Below, piece after piece: positions 52,716-60,267 of a DNA stretch of 64,000 nucleotides. Origin of the DNA: RHKX01 sp046330415 (GTDB lineage Bacteria > Actinomycetota > Thermoleophilia > Solirubrobacterales > 70-9); contig JAXLSW010000021.1 in the NCBI GenBank assembly GCA_046330415.1, positions 1 to 64,000 of the forward strand, given 5' to 3'. Position 1 is the first letter of the stretch, and each line of letters starts with the position of its first letter. The notes beneath the pieces are model-generated. The model was not told the DNA's origin, did no database searches, and was given only the letters and a program-made list of their open reading frames with translations. Position numbers and translations under genes: made by a program.

Positions 52716-53846
52716 ATGGCGAGCGTCGCCACCGGTAATCCGCAGACCCACATGCGACGGGCTCTGGAGCTCGCTGAGCGGGGACTGGGAGCGGTGAGCC
52801 CCAACCCGCTGGTCGGCGCGGTGATCGTCGGTGCCGACGGTTCCGTGCTCGGCGAGGGATTCCACGCCAGAGCGGGCGAGCTGCACGCGGAGACGGCGGC
52901 GCTCGAGGACGCGCGCGCCCGCAAGGCCGATGTCCGCGGCGCGACGATGTACGTGACGCTCGAGCCCTGCGCCCACGAGGGTCGCCAGCCGCCCTGCACC
53001 GAAGCGATCCTCGCCGCCGGCATCGGCCACGTCGTGATCGCCTCCGACGATCCGACCGAGAAGGCGAGCGGTCGCGGTCCTGGGATGCTCCGCGACGGTG
53101 GCGTCGAGGTCTCCTGGGCCGACGGCGCCGAGGCGACCGCGGCGCGCCTCCTCAACCAGCCCTTCCGCAAGCGAGCCCGGACGGGGCGGCCCTGGGTGCT
53201 CCTGAAGGCGGCGCTCACGCTCGACGGCCGAACCGCAACCGCCACCGGTGATTCGAAGTGGATCTCCGGCGACGACGCGCGCGAGCTCGTCCACCGTTGG
53301 CGCTCCCACCTCGACGCGGTCGCGGTCGGCATCGGTACCGCCATCGCCGACGACGCGCTCCTCACCTCCCGCGGTGTGGGCGCGCCGAAGCAGCCGACCC
53401 GCGTCGTCTTCGATTCCAGCGCCCGGCTTCCCCTCGACAGCGCCCTCGTCCGCACCGCGACCGAGGCGCCCGTGATCGTGGTCGCGGGCCCCGAGGCGCA
53501 GGGGCAGCGGGTCGACGCGCTCACGAACGCCGGCGTCGAGGTCGTCGTCTGTGGCGGCGACGGTCCCGACAGGGTCCGCGCGGCGCTCGACGAGCTCGGC
53601 CGCCGCGACCTGAGCTCCGTCATGCTCGAGGGCGGCGCCACCCTCGCCGGCTCCTTCCGGGCCGCCGGGGAGCTCGACGAGCTGCGGCTCTTCTTCGCGC
53701 CGCTGATCCTCGGGGGCGCCGAAGCCCGCCCGCTTCTCGGAGGCCCCGGTCCCGACCGGCTCGCCGACGCCGAGCGGGCGCTCGCCGTCGACTGGGAGCT
53801 GGTTGGCCCCGACATGCTGGCCCGGGTCCGGATGCGAGAGTGGTGA
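52716..53846 (+). CDS. ribD: Bifunctional riboflavin biosynthesis deaminase/reductase RibD
   Basis: Second and third steps of riboflavin synthesis from GTP. It has 376 residues. The N-terminal cytidine-deaminase-like domain has the zinc motifs HAETAAL and PCAHEGRQPPC. The C-terminal reductase domain (from about 155) shows LLKAALTLDGRTATATGDSKWISG and the late MLEGGATLAGSF. ATG 52716 is chosen because it follows GAGGGA and fits the start of similarity (an earlier in-frame start lies upstream of the promoter). First gene of ribD-ribE-ribBA-ribH. Confidence 0.95.
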   Translation: MASVATGNPQTHMRRALELAERGLGAVSPNPLVGAVIVGADGSVLGEGFHARAGELHAETAALEDARARKADVRGATMYVTLEPCAHEGRQPPCTEAILAAGIGHVVIASDDPTEKASGRGPGMLRDGGVEVSWADGAEATAARLLNQPFRKRARTGRPWVLLKAALTLDGRTATATGDSKWISGDDARELVHRWRSHLDAVAVGIGTAIADDALLTSRGVGAPKQPTRVVFDSSARLPLDSALVRTATEAPVIVVAGPEAQGQRVDALTNAGVEVVVCGGDGPDRVRAALDELGRRDLSSVMLEGGATLAGSFRAAGELDELRLFFAPLILGGAEARPLLGGPGPDRLADAERALAVDWELVGPDMLARVRMREW

Positions 53847-53849
53847 GCG

Positions 53850-54470
53850 ATGTTCACGGGCCTGGTAGCCGAGATGGGGACGATCGCCGAGATCGAACGC
53901 GGCGAGGAGGGAGCGCGGCTGCGCATCGACGCCGAGCTCGCGTCCGAGCTCGCAGCCGGCGACTCAGTCGCCGTCAGCGGCGTCTGTCTGACCGCCGTCG
54001 AACCCGGGGGCGGCTCCTTCTCCGCCGACGTCATGAACCAGACGCTGGATCTGAGCGCGCTCGGCGACCTCGAGTCCGGCGGCCTGGTGAACCTCGAGCC
54101 CGCCCTGCGTGCCTCCGACCGCCTCGGCGGCCACATCGTGCAGGGGCACGTCGACGGCACCGCGGTGGTCGAGTCGGTCACCGAGGACGGCTTCGCCAGG
54201 CGCGTGCGCTTCGCCCTGCCCGCCGACCTCGCCCGCTACGTGATCGTGCAGGGCTCGATCTCCCTCGACGGCGTCAGCCTCACGATCTCCGCCTTGGATG
54301 GGCTCTCCGCCGAGGTGTCGCTGATCCCCGAGACGCTGGAGCAGACGACGCTCGGCACCGCCGCGCCGGGCAGGCGGCTCAACGTCGAGGTCGACCTGAT
54401 GGCCCGCTACGCGGAGCGAATCCTTGGACCACTGCAACCACTGCAAACGAGTACCACCGACGGAGGGTGA
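53850..54470 (+). CDS. ribE: Riboflavin synthase alpha subunit
   Basis: Dismutates two 6,7-dimethyl-8-ribityllumazines into riboflavin. 206 residues hold two lumazine-binding repeats. The N-terminal MFTGLVAEMG, the internal SVAVSGVCLTAV, GHIVQGHVDGTA and SLDGVSLTIS are canonical. The gap to ribD is only 3 nt. The C-terminal ~10 residues are encoded by a short CCACTGCAA direct repeat near 54430-54446. Confidence 0.94.
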   Translation: MFTGLVAEMGTIAEIERGEEGARLRIDAELASELAAGDSVAVSGVCLTAVEPGGGSFSADVMNQTLDLSALGDLESGGLVNLEPALRASDRLGGHIVQGHVDGTAVVESVTEDGFARRVRFALPADLARYVIVQGSISLDGVSLTISALDGLSAEVSLIPETLEQTTLGTAAPGRRLNVEVDLMARYAERILGPLQPLQTSTTDGG

Positions 54471-54474
54471 CCTC

Positions 54475-55830
54475 ATGGCAAGATCAGAGCCGATGACGGC
54501 CGAGCCGACCCCAACAAGCGACAAGGGCGACAAGGGCGAGAGCCCGTTCGCCACCATCGAGGAGGCGATCGAGGAGATTCGCCGCGGCCGCATGGTCGTC
54601 GTCTGCGACGGCGAGGACCGCGAGAACGAGGGCGACCTTGTGATGGCGGCCCAGTTCGCGACGCCGGAGGCCGTCAACTTCATGGCAACCCACGGGCGCG
54701 GCCTGATCTGCCTCGCGCTCACCTCCCAGCGCTGCGACGAGCTCGGGCTCAACCTGATGACGGCGAAGAACGAGGCGCCGCTGCAGACTGCCTTCACCGT
54801 CTCGATCGAGGCCCGCGAGGGCGTCTCGACCGGGATCTCAGCCCACGACCGCGCCCGCACGATCCAGGTCGCGATCGACCCTCACTCCGGCCCCGACGAT
54901 CTCCATGTCCCCGGCCACATCTTCCCGCTGAAGGGGAAGGACGGGGGTGTTCTCGAGCGCACCGGCCACACCGAGGCGAGCATCGACCTCGCGCGGCTCG
55001 CCGGCCTGATCCCGGCCGGTGTGATCTGCGAGATCATGAACGACGACGGGACGATGGCCCGCGTCCCCGACCTCGAGGAGTACTGCCGCGTCCACGACCT
55101 GAAGATGGTCACGGTCGCCGATCTGATCGCCTACCGGCGCCAGACCGAGAAGCTCGTGGAGCGGATCGTCTCCACCTCGCTGCCGACCGAGTACGGAGAC
55201 TTCACCGCGGTCGGATACCGCTCGCTCGTCGACGACAAGCATCACGTGGCGATGGTCAAGGGGGAGGTCTCCGGACGCGACGATGTCCTGGTCCGGGTCC
55301 ACAGCGAGTGCCTGACCGGCGACGTCTTCCACTCCCTGCGCTGCGACTGCGGCGATCAGCTCGAGGCGGCGCTCGCCCAGATCGAGGCGGAGGGCAGCGG
55401 CGTCCTGCTCTACCTCTCCCAGGAGGGGCGCGGGATCGGGCTGCTCAACAAGCTGCGCGCCTACCGGCTGCAGGAGGAGGGGCTCGACACCGTCGACGCC
55501 AATCTCAAGCTCGGGCTGCCTGCGGACCTCCGTGACTACGGGATCGGCGCCCAGATCCTCAAGGACCTCGGGCTGACGAGCATCCGCATCCTCACCAACA
55601 ACCCGAAGAAGATCATCGGGCTCGAGGGCTACGGGTTGTCGGTCACCGAGCAGGTGCCGATCGAGCAAGTCGCGAACCCCCACAACGAGGGCTACCTGCG
55701 GACGAAGCGGGACCGCATGGGCCACACGCTCCACCACCAGGGCCTCGCGCTCGATGACGAGATGATCCACGACGAGCAGGAGCGAGACGCGGAGGAGGGG
55801 AGCGATGAGCGCGGTGCCGGAGCAGCCTGA
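54475..55830 (+). CDS. ribBA: Bifunctional 3,4-DHBP synthase / GTP cyclohydrolase II
   Basis: Supplies both riboflavin precursors. It has 451 residues. The N-terminal RibB domain has VVVCDGEDRENEGDLVMAA, THGRGLICLAL and HVPGHIFPLKGKDGGVLERTGHTEAS. The RibA domain (from about 225) has VRVHSECLTGDVFHSLRCDCG with three zinc-binding cysteines, and LSQEGRGIGLLNKLRAY. ATG 54475 is chosen for a strong GGAGGG 7 nt upstream; an in-frame ATG at 54424 overlaps ribE. The 3' end overlaps ribH by 26 nt. Confidence 0.95.
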   Translation: MARSEPMTAEPTPTSDKGDKGESPFATIEEAIEEIRRGRMVVVCDGEDRENEGDLVMAAQFATPEAVNFMATHGRGLICLALTSQRCDELGLNLMTAKNEAPLQTAFTVSIEAREGVSTGISAHDRARTIQVAIDPHSGPDDLHVPGHIFPLKGKDGGVLERTGHTEASIDLARLAGLIPAGVICEIMNDDGTMARVPDLEEYCRVHDLKMVTVADLIAYRRQTEKLVERIVSTSLPTEYGDFTAVGYRSLVDDKHHVAMVKGEVSGRDDVLVRVHSECLTGDVFHSLRCDCGDQLEAALAQIEAEGSGVLLYLSQEGRGIGLLNKLRAYRLQEEGLDTVDANLKLGLPADLRDYGIGAQILKDLGLTSIRILTNNPKKIIGLEGYGLSVTEQVPIEQVANPHNEGYLRTKRDRMGHTLHHQGLALDDEMIHDEQERDAEEGSDERGAGAA

Positions 55831-56326
55831 GAGCGAGGGCGCGGCGGACGTCGCGGCCCTGTTCGAGGACGGTGAGCGGGAGGCGATCGGCGGGGCCGAG
55901 TGGGCCGTCTGCGTCGCCACCTTCTACGAGGACCTCGCCGAGCGGCTCGTCAACGGCGCCTTCGAGGCGTTCGCCGCCGCCGGCGCCGGGGCCGCATCCG
56001 TGCGCTCCTTCGAGGTCCCGGGCGCCTTCGAGCTGCCGCTGGCCGCGAAGCTCTGCGCCGACAGCGGCGACTTCGCCGGCGTCGCCTGCCTCGGCGTCGT
56101 CATCCGCGGCGAGACCGACCACTACGACTTCGTCTGCGCCGAGGCCGCCCGCGGCATCCAGGACACCTCGCTGCGCACCGGCGTTCCCTGCGCCTTCGGC
56201 GTCATCACCTGCGACACCCGCGAGCAGGCGGAGGCACGTGCCGGGGGCGGCAAGCGCGACCAGGGGCGGAACGCCGCCATCGCGGTGATGCGCATGCACC
56301 TGATGAGGGAGTCGCTGCGGGGCTGA
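55805..56326 (+). CDS. ribH: 6,7-dimethyl-8-ribityllumazine synthase
   Basis: Penultimate riboflavin enzyme, which assembles as a large oligomer. 173 residues. The acidic N-terminus (~25 residues) is longer than usual. SFEVPGAFELPLAAK, CLGVVIRGETDHYDFVCAEAARGI and FGVITCDTREQAEARAG are canonical, with the catalytic His in the DHYDFV stretch. GGAGGGGAGCG precedes the ATG within the end of ribBA. Confidence 0.94.
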   Translation: MSAVPEQPESEGAADVAALFEDGEREAIGGAEWAVCVATFYEDLAERLVNGAFEAFAAAGAGAASVRSFEVPGAFELPLAAKLCADSGDFAGVACLGVVIRGETDHYDFVCAEAARGIQDTSLRTGVPCAFGVITCDTREQAEARAGGGKRDQGRNAAIAVMRMHLMRESLRG

Positions 56327-56356
56327 TTCCAGCCTGAGTGGGCTCCGAGCCATCGC

Positions 56357-56391
56357 CCGGGAAAGCGGACGCGAAGCGGAGCATTTCCCGG
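56357..56391. terminator. Hairpin between ribH and rpmB
   Basis: CCGGGAAA (56357-56364) and TTTCCCGG (56384-56391) form a perfect 8-bp inverted repeat with a 19-nt loop between the rib operon and rpmB. No T-run follows, so a terminator or an operator for rpmB are both possible. Confidence 0.45.
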
Positions 56392-56415
56392 TTCATCTGT
56401 ACTATCCCGCGCCGC

Positions 56416-56607
56416 ATGGCCAAGGTCTGTCACAGCTGCGGCAAGAAGCCCGCCGTCGGGAACTCGCGAAGCCACTCGATGGTCGCGACCCGTCGCCGCT
56501 TCGAGCCCAACCTCCAGAAGGTCCGCATCGACCGCGGCCACGGCCCCGAGCGCGTCTACGTGTGCACGCGCTGTCTCAAAGCCGGCAAAGTCCAGAAGGC
56601 CGCCTGA
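56416..56607 (+). CDS. rpmB: 50S ribosomal protein L28 (zinc-binding form)
   Basis: 63 residues. MAKVCHSCGKKPAVGNSRSHS is the L28 N-terminus. Two CxxC pairs, Cys5/Cys8 and Cys50/Cys53, make this the C+ (zinc ribbon) paralogue. TACTAT (56400-56405) lies 10 nt before the ATG at 56416. An earlier in-frame start (56338) would run through the upstream hairpin and is not family-like. Confidence 0.95.
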   Translation: MAKVCHSCGKKPAVGNSRSHSMVATRRRFEPNLQKVRIDRGHGPERVYVCTRCLKAGKVQKAA

Positions 56608-56649
56608 CGGGCTGCGGGGCGTCAGCCCTGCGTCCTCGTCCTCTCCAGC

Positions 56650-56698
56650 GCCGAACGTCGCTGAGTGCGCCCTGTAGGGGGTAGTGAGCGACGTTCGA
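56650..56698. repeat. Dispersed palindromic repeat, copy 4
   Basis: CGAACGTCGCT (56652-56662) and AGCGACGTTCG (56687-56697) form a perfect 11-bp stem. The centre, GCGCCCTGTAGGGGGTAGT, contains a small CCCT/AGGG inner stem. This is the best-preserved palindromic copy. It follows rpmB by 43 nt. Confidence 0.85.
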
Positions 56699-56767
56699 TG
56701 CCGTTGGGGCCCGCTCGGTACCGAACCGCATCGGCCTCCCGTGGTCCCTCCCGATAGAACTTCCCGG

Positions 56768-58402
56768 ATGTCCGATCGGTCTGTCGTCCGGTTCCGGCGC
56801 GTCGTCGCCGTCTCCTACGCCTACCTCGACGCCCGCCGGGCCGAGGTCAACGACCTGAACGTCTATCCGGTCGCCGACGGCGACACCGGCGACAACATGG
56901 TCCGGACCATGTACGCGGTGCTCGTCGAGCTCGACCGGATCGCTGCCGAGGGGGGCGAGAAGGTCGATCGCAACGAGATCGTCCACGCCGTCGCCCGTGC
57001 GGCCCTGATGGGGGCACGCGGGAACTCCGGCGTGATCCTCTCTCAGATCGTGCGCGGCGCCGCCGAGTTCCTGGCGACTCGTCCCGGCGACCTGATCAGC
57101 CCGGTCCTGCTCTCCTCGGCGCTCTCCTCGGCCGCCGACGCCGCATACGAGTCGGTCCGCAACCCGACGGAGGGGACCATGCTGACCGTCATCCGCGCGA
57201 TGGCGAACTCGGCGGGCATGCACCTCGCCCGCCTCCCCGACGCCAACCGCAGCCTCCCCTCCGGCCTGACCCAGGAGCAGCAGGACGAGATCCTCGCCGC
57301 GGCCCTCGAGGTGATCACCGAGGCCGGGCGGCAGGCGGTCGAGCGCACCCCAGATCAGCTCGACGTCCTCGCCGAGGCGGGCGTCGTCGACGCCGGCGCC
57401 CACGGGCTCGTCCTGATCATGGCCGGGATGGTGGCCGGGCTCCGCGGCCAGGAGACGCCGGACATCGAGATCCCCGAGCAGGCGCCGGCGCGGATCTCGG
57501 CCCCTCAGCACGTCGACAGCCGCTTCCGCTACTGCGTCAACTTCATCGTCCAGGGCGAGGGGCTCGACGGCTCGAGCTTCGACGCGCCGCTGCGCGAGAT
57601 CGGCGACTCGGTGCTGATCGTCGGCGACAGGCGCACGCTGCGGGTGCACGTCCACACCGACGATCCGCCGCTCGCCCGGGAGGTCTTCGAGGGACACGGC
57701 GAGGTCTCCCAGGTCGACGAGGCTGACATGCGAGAGCAGATCGCCGAGCGCGAGCGCCGGCTCGCCGAGGGTGCTCGCTGCGGCGTCGTCGCCGTCGTCT
57801 CCGGGGAGGGTCTGCGGGCGCTGTACGAGGGGATGGGGGCCACGGTCGTCGACGGTGGCCCGACGATGAACCCCTCGACCGACGAGCTGCTCGCCGGCAT
57901 CCACTCCGTCGGCTCAGAGGGCGTCCTCGTGCTCCCGAACTCCCCGAATGTCGTGCTCGCGGCCGAGCACGCCGCCCGCCTCTCCGACCGCGACGCTCAC
58001 GTCCTCGATTGCACCTCCCAGCAGGCCGGGCTGGTCGCGATCGTCGAGCTCGACCAGGCGGCCGACGCCGGCGAAAACGCCGTACGGCTCGGCGAGGTGC
58101 TCGGCGACATCCGCACCGGCGCCGTTGCTCCCGCCGCCCGCGACGACGCCGAGGGGCGGTTCGTCCGCGGCGACGCGGTCGGCTTCCTCGACGGCGAGGT
58201 GATCGCGTGGGGGGGTGCGGGGACGACGCTTGCGGCGACGATCGAGGCGCTCACCGAGGAGGCCGAGATCATCACCATCGTCGAGGGCGAGGGAGCGCCG
58301 ATCGCGCTCGACGACGTCGCCGCGCTTGCTCCCGAGAGCGTCGAGGCCGAGGCACATCGCGGAGGGCAGCCCCACTACTGGTGGCTTCTCGCCGCGCAGT
58401 AG
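56768..58402 (+). CDS. FakA-like DAK2/DegV-type kinase
   Basis: 544 residues. The N-terminal DhaL/Dak2 kinase domain has LNVYPVADGDTGDNM and ALMGARGNSGVILSQIVRG, the Mg-ATP-binding loops. AGVVDAGAHGLVLIMAGM ends that domain. The rest matches the middle and C-terminal domains of FakA (YCVNFIVQGEG, HVHTDDP, NPSTDELLAGI). FakA phosphorylates fatty acids held by a FakB protein; no fakB gene is adjacent. TAGAAC lies 7 nt before the ATG. The gene commonly sits between rpmB and recG in Gram-positives, as here. Confidence 0.9.
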   Translation: MSDRSVVRFRRVVAVSYAYLDARRAEVNDLNVYPVADGDTGDNMVRTMYAVLVELDRIAAEGGEKVDRNEIVHAVARAALMGARGNSGVILSQIVRGAAEFLATRPGDLISPVLLSSALSSAADAAYESVRNPTEGTMLTVIRAMANSAGMHLARLPDANRSLPSGLTQEQQDEILAAALEVITEAGRQAVERTPDQLDVLAEAGVVDAGAHGLVLIMAGMVAGLRGQETPDIEIPEQAPARISAPQHVDSRFRYCVNFIVQGEGLDGSSFDAPLREIGDSVLIVGDRRTLRVHVHTDDPPLAREVFEGHGEVSQVDEADMREQIAERERRLAEGARCGVVAVVSGEGLRALYEGMGATVVDGGPTMNPSTDELLAGIHSVGSEGVLVLPNSPNVVLAAEHAARLSDRDAHVLDCTSQQAGLVAIVELDQAADAGENAVRLGEVLGDIRTGAVAPAARDDAEGRFVRGDAVGFLDGEVIAWGGAGTTLAATIEALTEEAEIITIVEGEGAPIALDDVAALAPESVEAEAHRGGQPHYWWLLAAQ

Positions 58403-58415
58403 CCTGAGCCGACCG

Positions 58416-59189
58416 ATGCCGATGAGCGATCCCGTCCTCTGGCACATCCCGATCTCGCACTACAGCGAGAAGGTGCGCTGGGCCCTCGACCACAAGGGCG
58501 TCCCCCACCGACGCCGCCCGGTCCCCCCGCCGGCTCACATGGCGGTCGCCTACGCGATCACCCGCGGTGGCGGCTACACGTTGCCGCTGCTTCAGGTCGA
58601 CGGGAGAGCGCTCGCCGACTCGACCGAGATCATCGCCGTGCTCGAGGAGCGCCATCCCGACCGGCCCCTCTACCCGGCGGATGCCGAGGTGCGCAGCCGC
58701 GCCCTCGAGCTCGAGGACTACTTCGATGAGCACGTGGGCCCGGCGACGCGGCTGCTCGGCTTCCACTCGATGCGCTCCGACCCCGAGGCGATGGGACAGG
58801 TCGCGGCGCAGATGCTTCCCGAATCCGCCCGCAGCTCCCGCCCGGTGACCCTGGCGGCCGGGCAGATGGGGAAGGCGTTCGCCGCCGTCCGCTACGGCAG
58901 CGACTCGGAGGATGCCGCCGACGCCGCTCGCGAGGCGCTCATCGAGGCCCTCAACAGGCTCGAGGCCGAGCTCGACGGGGGGGATGGCGACTACCTCGTG
59001 GGCGACGAGTTCACGGTCGCCGACCTGACGGCAGCGGCGCTGCTCGCCCCCGCCGTTCGTCCCGCCGAGGGTCCGAAGTTGCCGGATCCCCCGCCAGCCT
59101 ACGATCGTTTCCTGGCTCCCCTGAGAGAGCGCCGCGCCTTCGAGTGGGTGAAGGAGATCTTCTCCCGCCACCGCCACCCCGCGGGCTGA
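58416..59189 (+). CDS. Glutathione S-transferase-like protein
   Basis: 257 residues. The N-terminal thioredoxin-like domain has VLWHIPISHYSEKVRWALDHKGV, YTLPLLQVDGRALADSTEII and ERHPDRPLYP. The C-terminal helical domain carries LVGDEFTVADLTAAALLAP, typical of GST folds. Actinobacteria generally lack glutathione, so another thiol or a non-catalytic role is possible. The start is ATG 58416 or 58422. It interrupts the fakA-recG order and converges on the DUF427 gene. Confidence 0.85.
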   Translation: MPMSDPVLWHIPISHYSEKVRWALDHKGVPHRRRPVPPPAHMAVAYAITRGGGYTLPLLQVDGRALADSTEIIAVLEERHPDRPLYPADAEVRSRALELEDYFDEHVGPATRLLGFHSMRSDPEAMGQVAAQMLPESARSSRPVTLAAGQMGKAFAAVRYGSDSEDAADAAREALIEALNRLEAELDGGDGDYLVGDEFTVADLTAAALLAPAVRPAEGPKLPDPPPAYDRFLAPLRERRAFEWVKEIFSRHRHPAG

Positions 59190-59195
59190 GGCCGG

Positions 59196-59719
59196 CTACC
59201 AGCCGCCGGACCCGGGCTCGCCCTTGATCGGCCCGGTGATCTCGGCCGTCACCCAGCCGCCGTAGAAGCCCCTGGCTGCGGCTCGACGATCTCCTCGTCG
59301 AGCGTGCACTGGACGAGCGCCGGGTAGAACGACGGCCAGCCGGCGATCTCCCGGAACGGCCCCGTCGGATCGTCGTAGGCCCACGCGGCCCGCTCCGCCC
59401 GGGAGCCTGCGACGACGACGTCGAAGTAGCTCGCCGCGCCCTTCCACTCGCAGAAGCTCCCGCCGGAGACCGGTACGAGGGCGTCCACCGCAACGTCGTC
59501 GGGCGGCACGTAGACCGTCGGCGCGCCCACCGTCTCGAGGACGCGAAGGGCGCCGTCGCTCTCGGCGATCAGCTCGCCGGCGAGCGAGACCCGAACGCGC
59601 CTGTCGACGGGCTCGATCCGGGGTGGGCGCGGGTAGTCCCAGACCGACTCGCGCGGGCGGCCGTTGGCGGCGATCCCGTCGGCGGGCTCGGGCTGGGGGT
59701 GTCGCCCGCCGATCGACAT
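59196..59719 (-). CDS. DUF427 family protein, one frame break near the C-terminus
   Basis: About 174 residues. ESVWDYPRPPRIEPVDRRVRVSLAGELIAES, YVPPDDVAVDALVPV, SFCEWKGAASYFDVV and RAAWAYDDPTGPFREIAGWPSFYP are DUF427 hallmarks. The direct frame stops at 59249. The family C-terminus (GFYGGWVTAEITGPIKGEPG) lies in the next frame to a stop at 59196. One base seems to be missing in the C-run at 59269-59272. The ATG at 59719 overlaps the RidA-like stop. The function is unknown. Confidence 0.82.
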
Positions 59720-60198
59720 CAGTCGCGGATCGCGACGCTCGCCTCGACCTCGACCGGCCAGTCGAACGGCAGGGCGGCAACGCCGATCGCCGAGCGCGCG
59801 TGGGCGCCGGCGTCCGGCCCCCAGACTTCGAGGACGAGCTCGCTGAAGCCGTTGACCACCGCCGGCATCGAGTTGAAGCCCGGAGCGACGTTGACGAAGC
59901 CGGTCGCTTTCACCCAGCGCTCGATCCGGTCGAGGTCCCCCAGTTCGGCCCGCAGCGAGGCGAGGATCGAAAGCGCTGTAAGCCTCCCGGCCGCTGCGGC
60001 CTCCTCGACGCTGACGGCTTCGCCGACCGCGCCCGAGGCCAGGACGCGATCCCCGTCCATCGGCCCATGCCCGCTGATCTGCGCGATCCCGTCGTGGACG
60101 AGGACGCGCTCGAAGCGGAAGGTGATCCCGGGTGGAGCCGCGAAGGGCTCGGGAAGCTCGATGCCGAGCTCGGCGAGGCGGTCGTCGATGGCGCTCAT
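59719..60198 (-). CDS. RidA/YjgF-family protein
   Basis: 159 residues. VLVHDGIAQISGHGPMDGDRVLASGAVG, LTALSILASLRAELGDLDRIERWVKATGFVNVAPGF and IGVAALPFDWPVEVEASVAI match RidA-superfamily proteins of the longer subgroup. Canonical RidA deaminates reactive enamines; the Arg needed for that step lies later in canonical members and is not obvious here, so activity is uncertain. ATG 60198 fits the family start. It is divergent from recG by 69 nt. Confidence 0.87.
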   Translation of the reverse strand: MSAIDDRLAELGIELPEPFAAPPGITFRFERVLVHDGIAQISGHGPMDGDRVLASGAVGEAVSVEEAAAAGRLTALSILASLRAELGDLDRIERWVKATGFVNVAPGFNSMPAVVNGFSELVLEVWGPDAGAHARSAIGVAALPFDWPVEVEASVAIRD

Positions 60199-60267
60199 GT
60201 CCTCGCAATCTACGGGAGCGCCGCCCGCGCGCATTTCGGGTCGGGACCCGCGCCTATCCTCGGAGGC

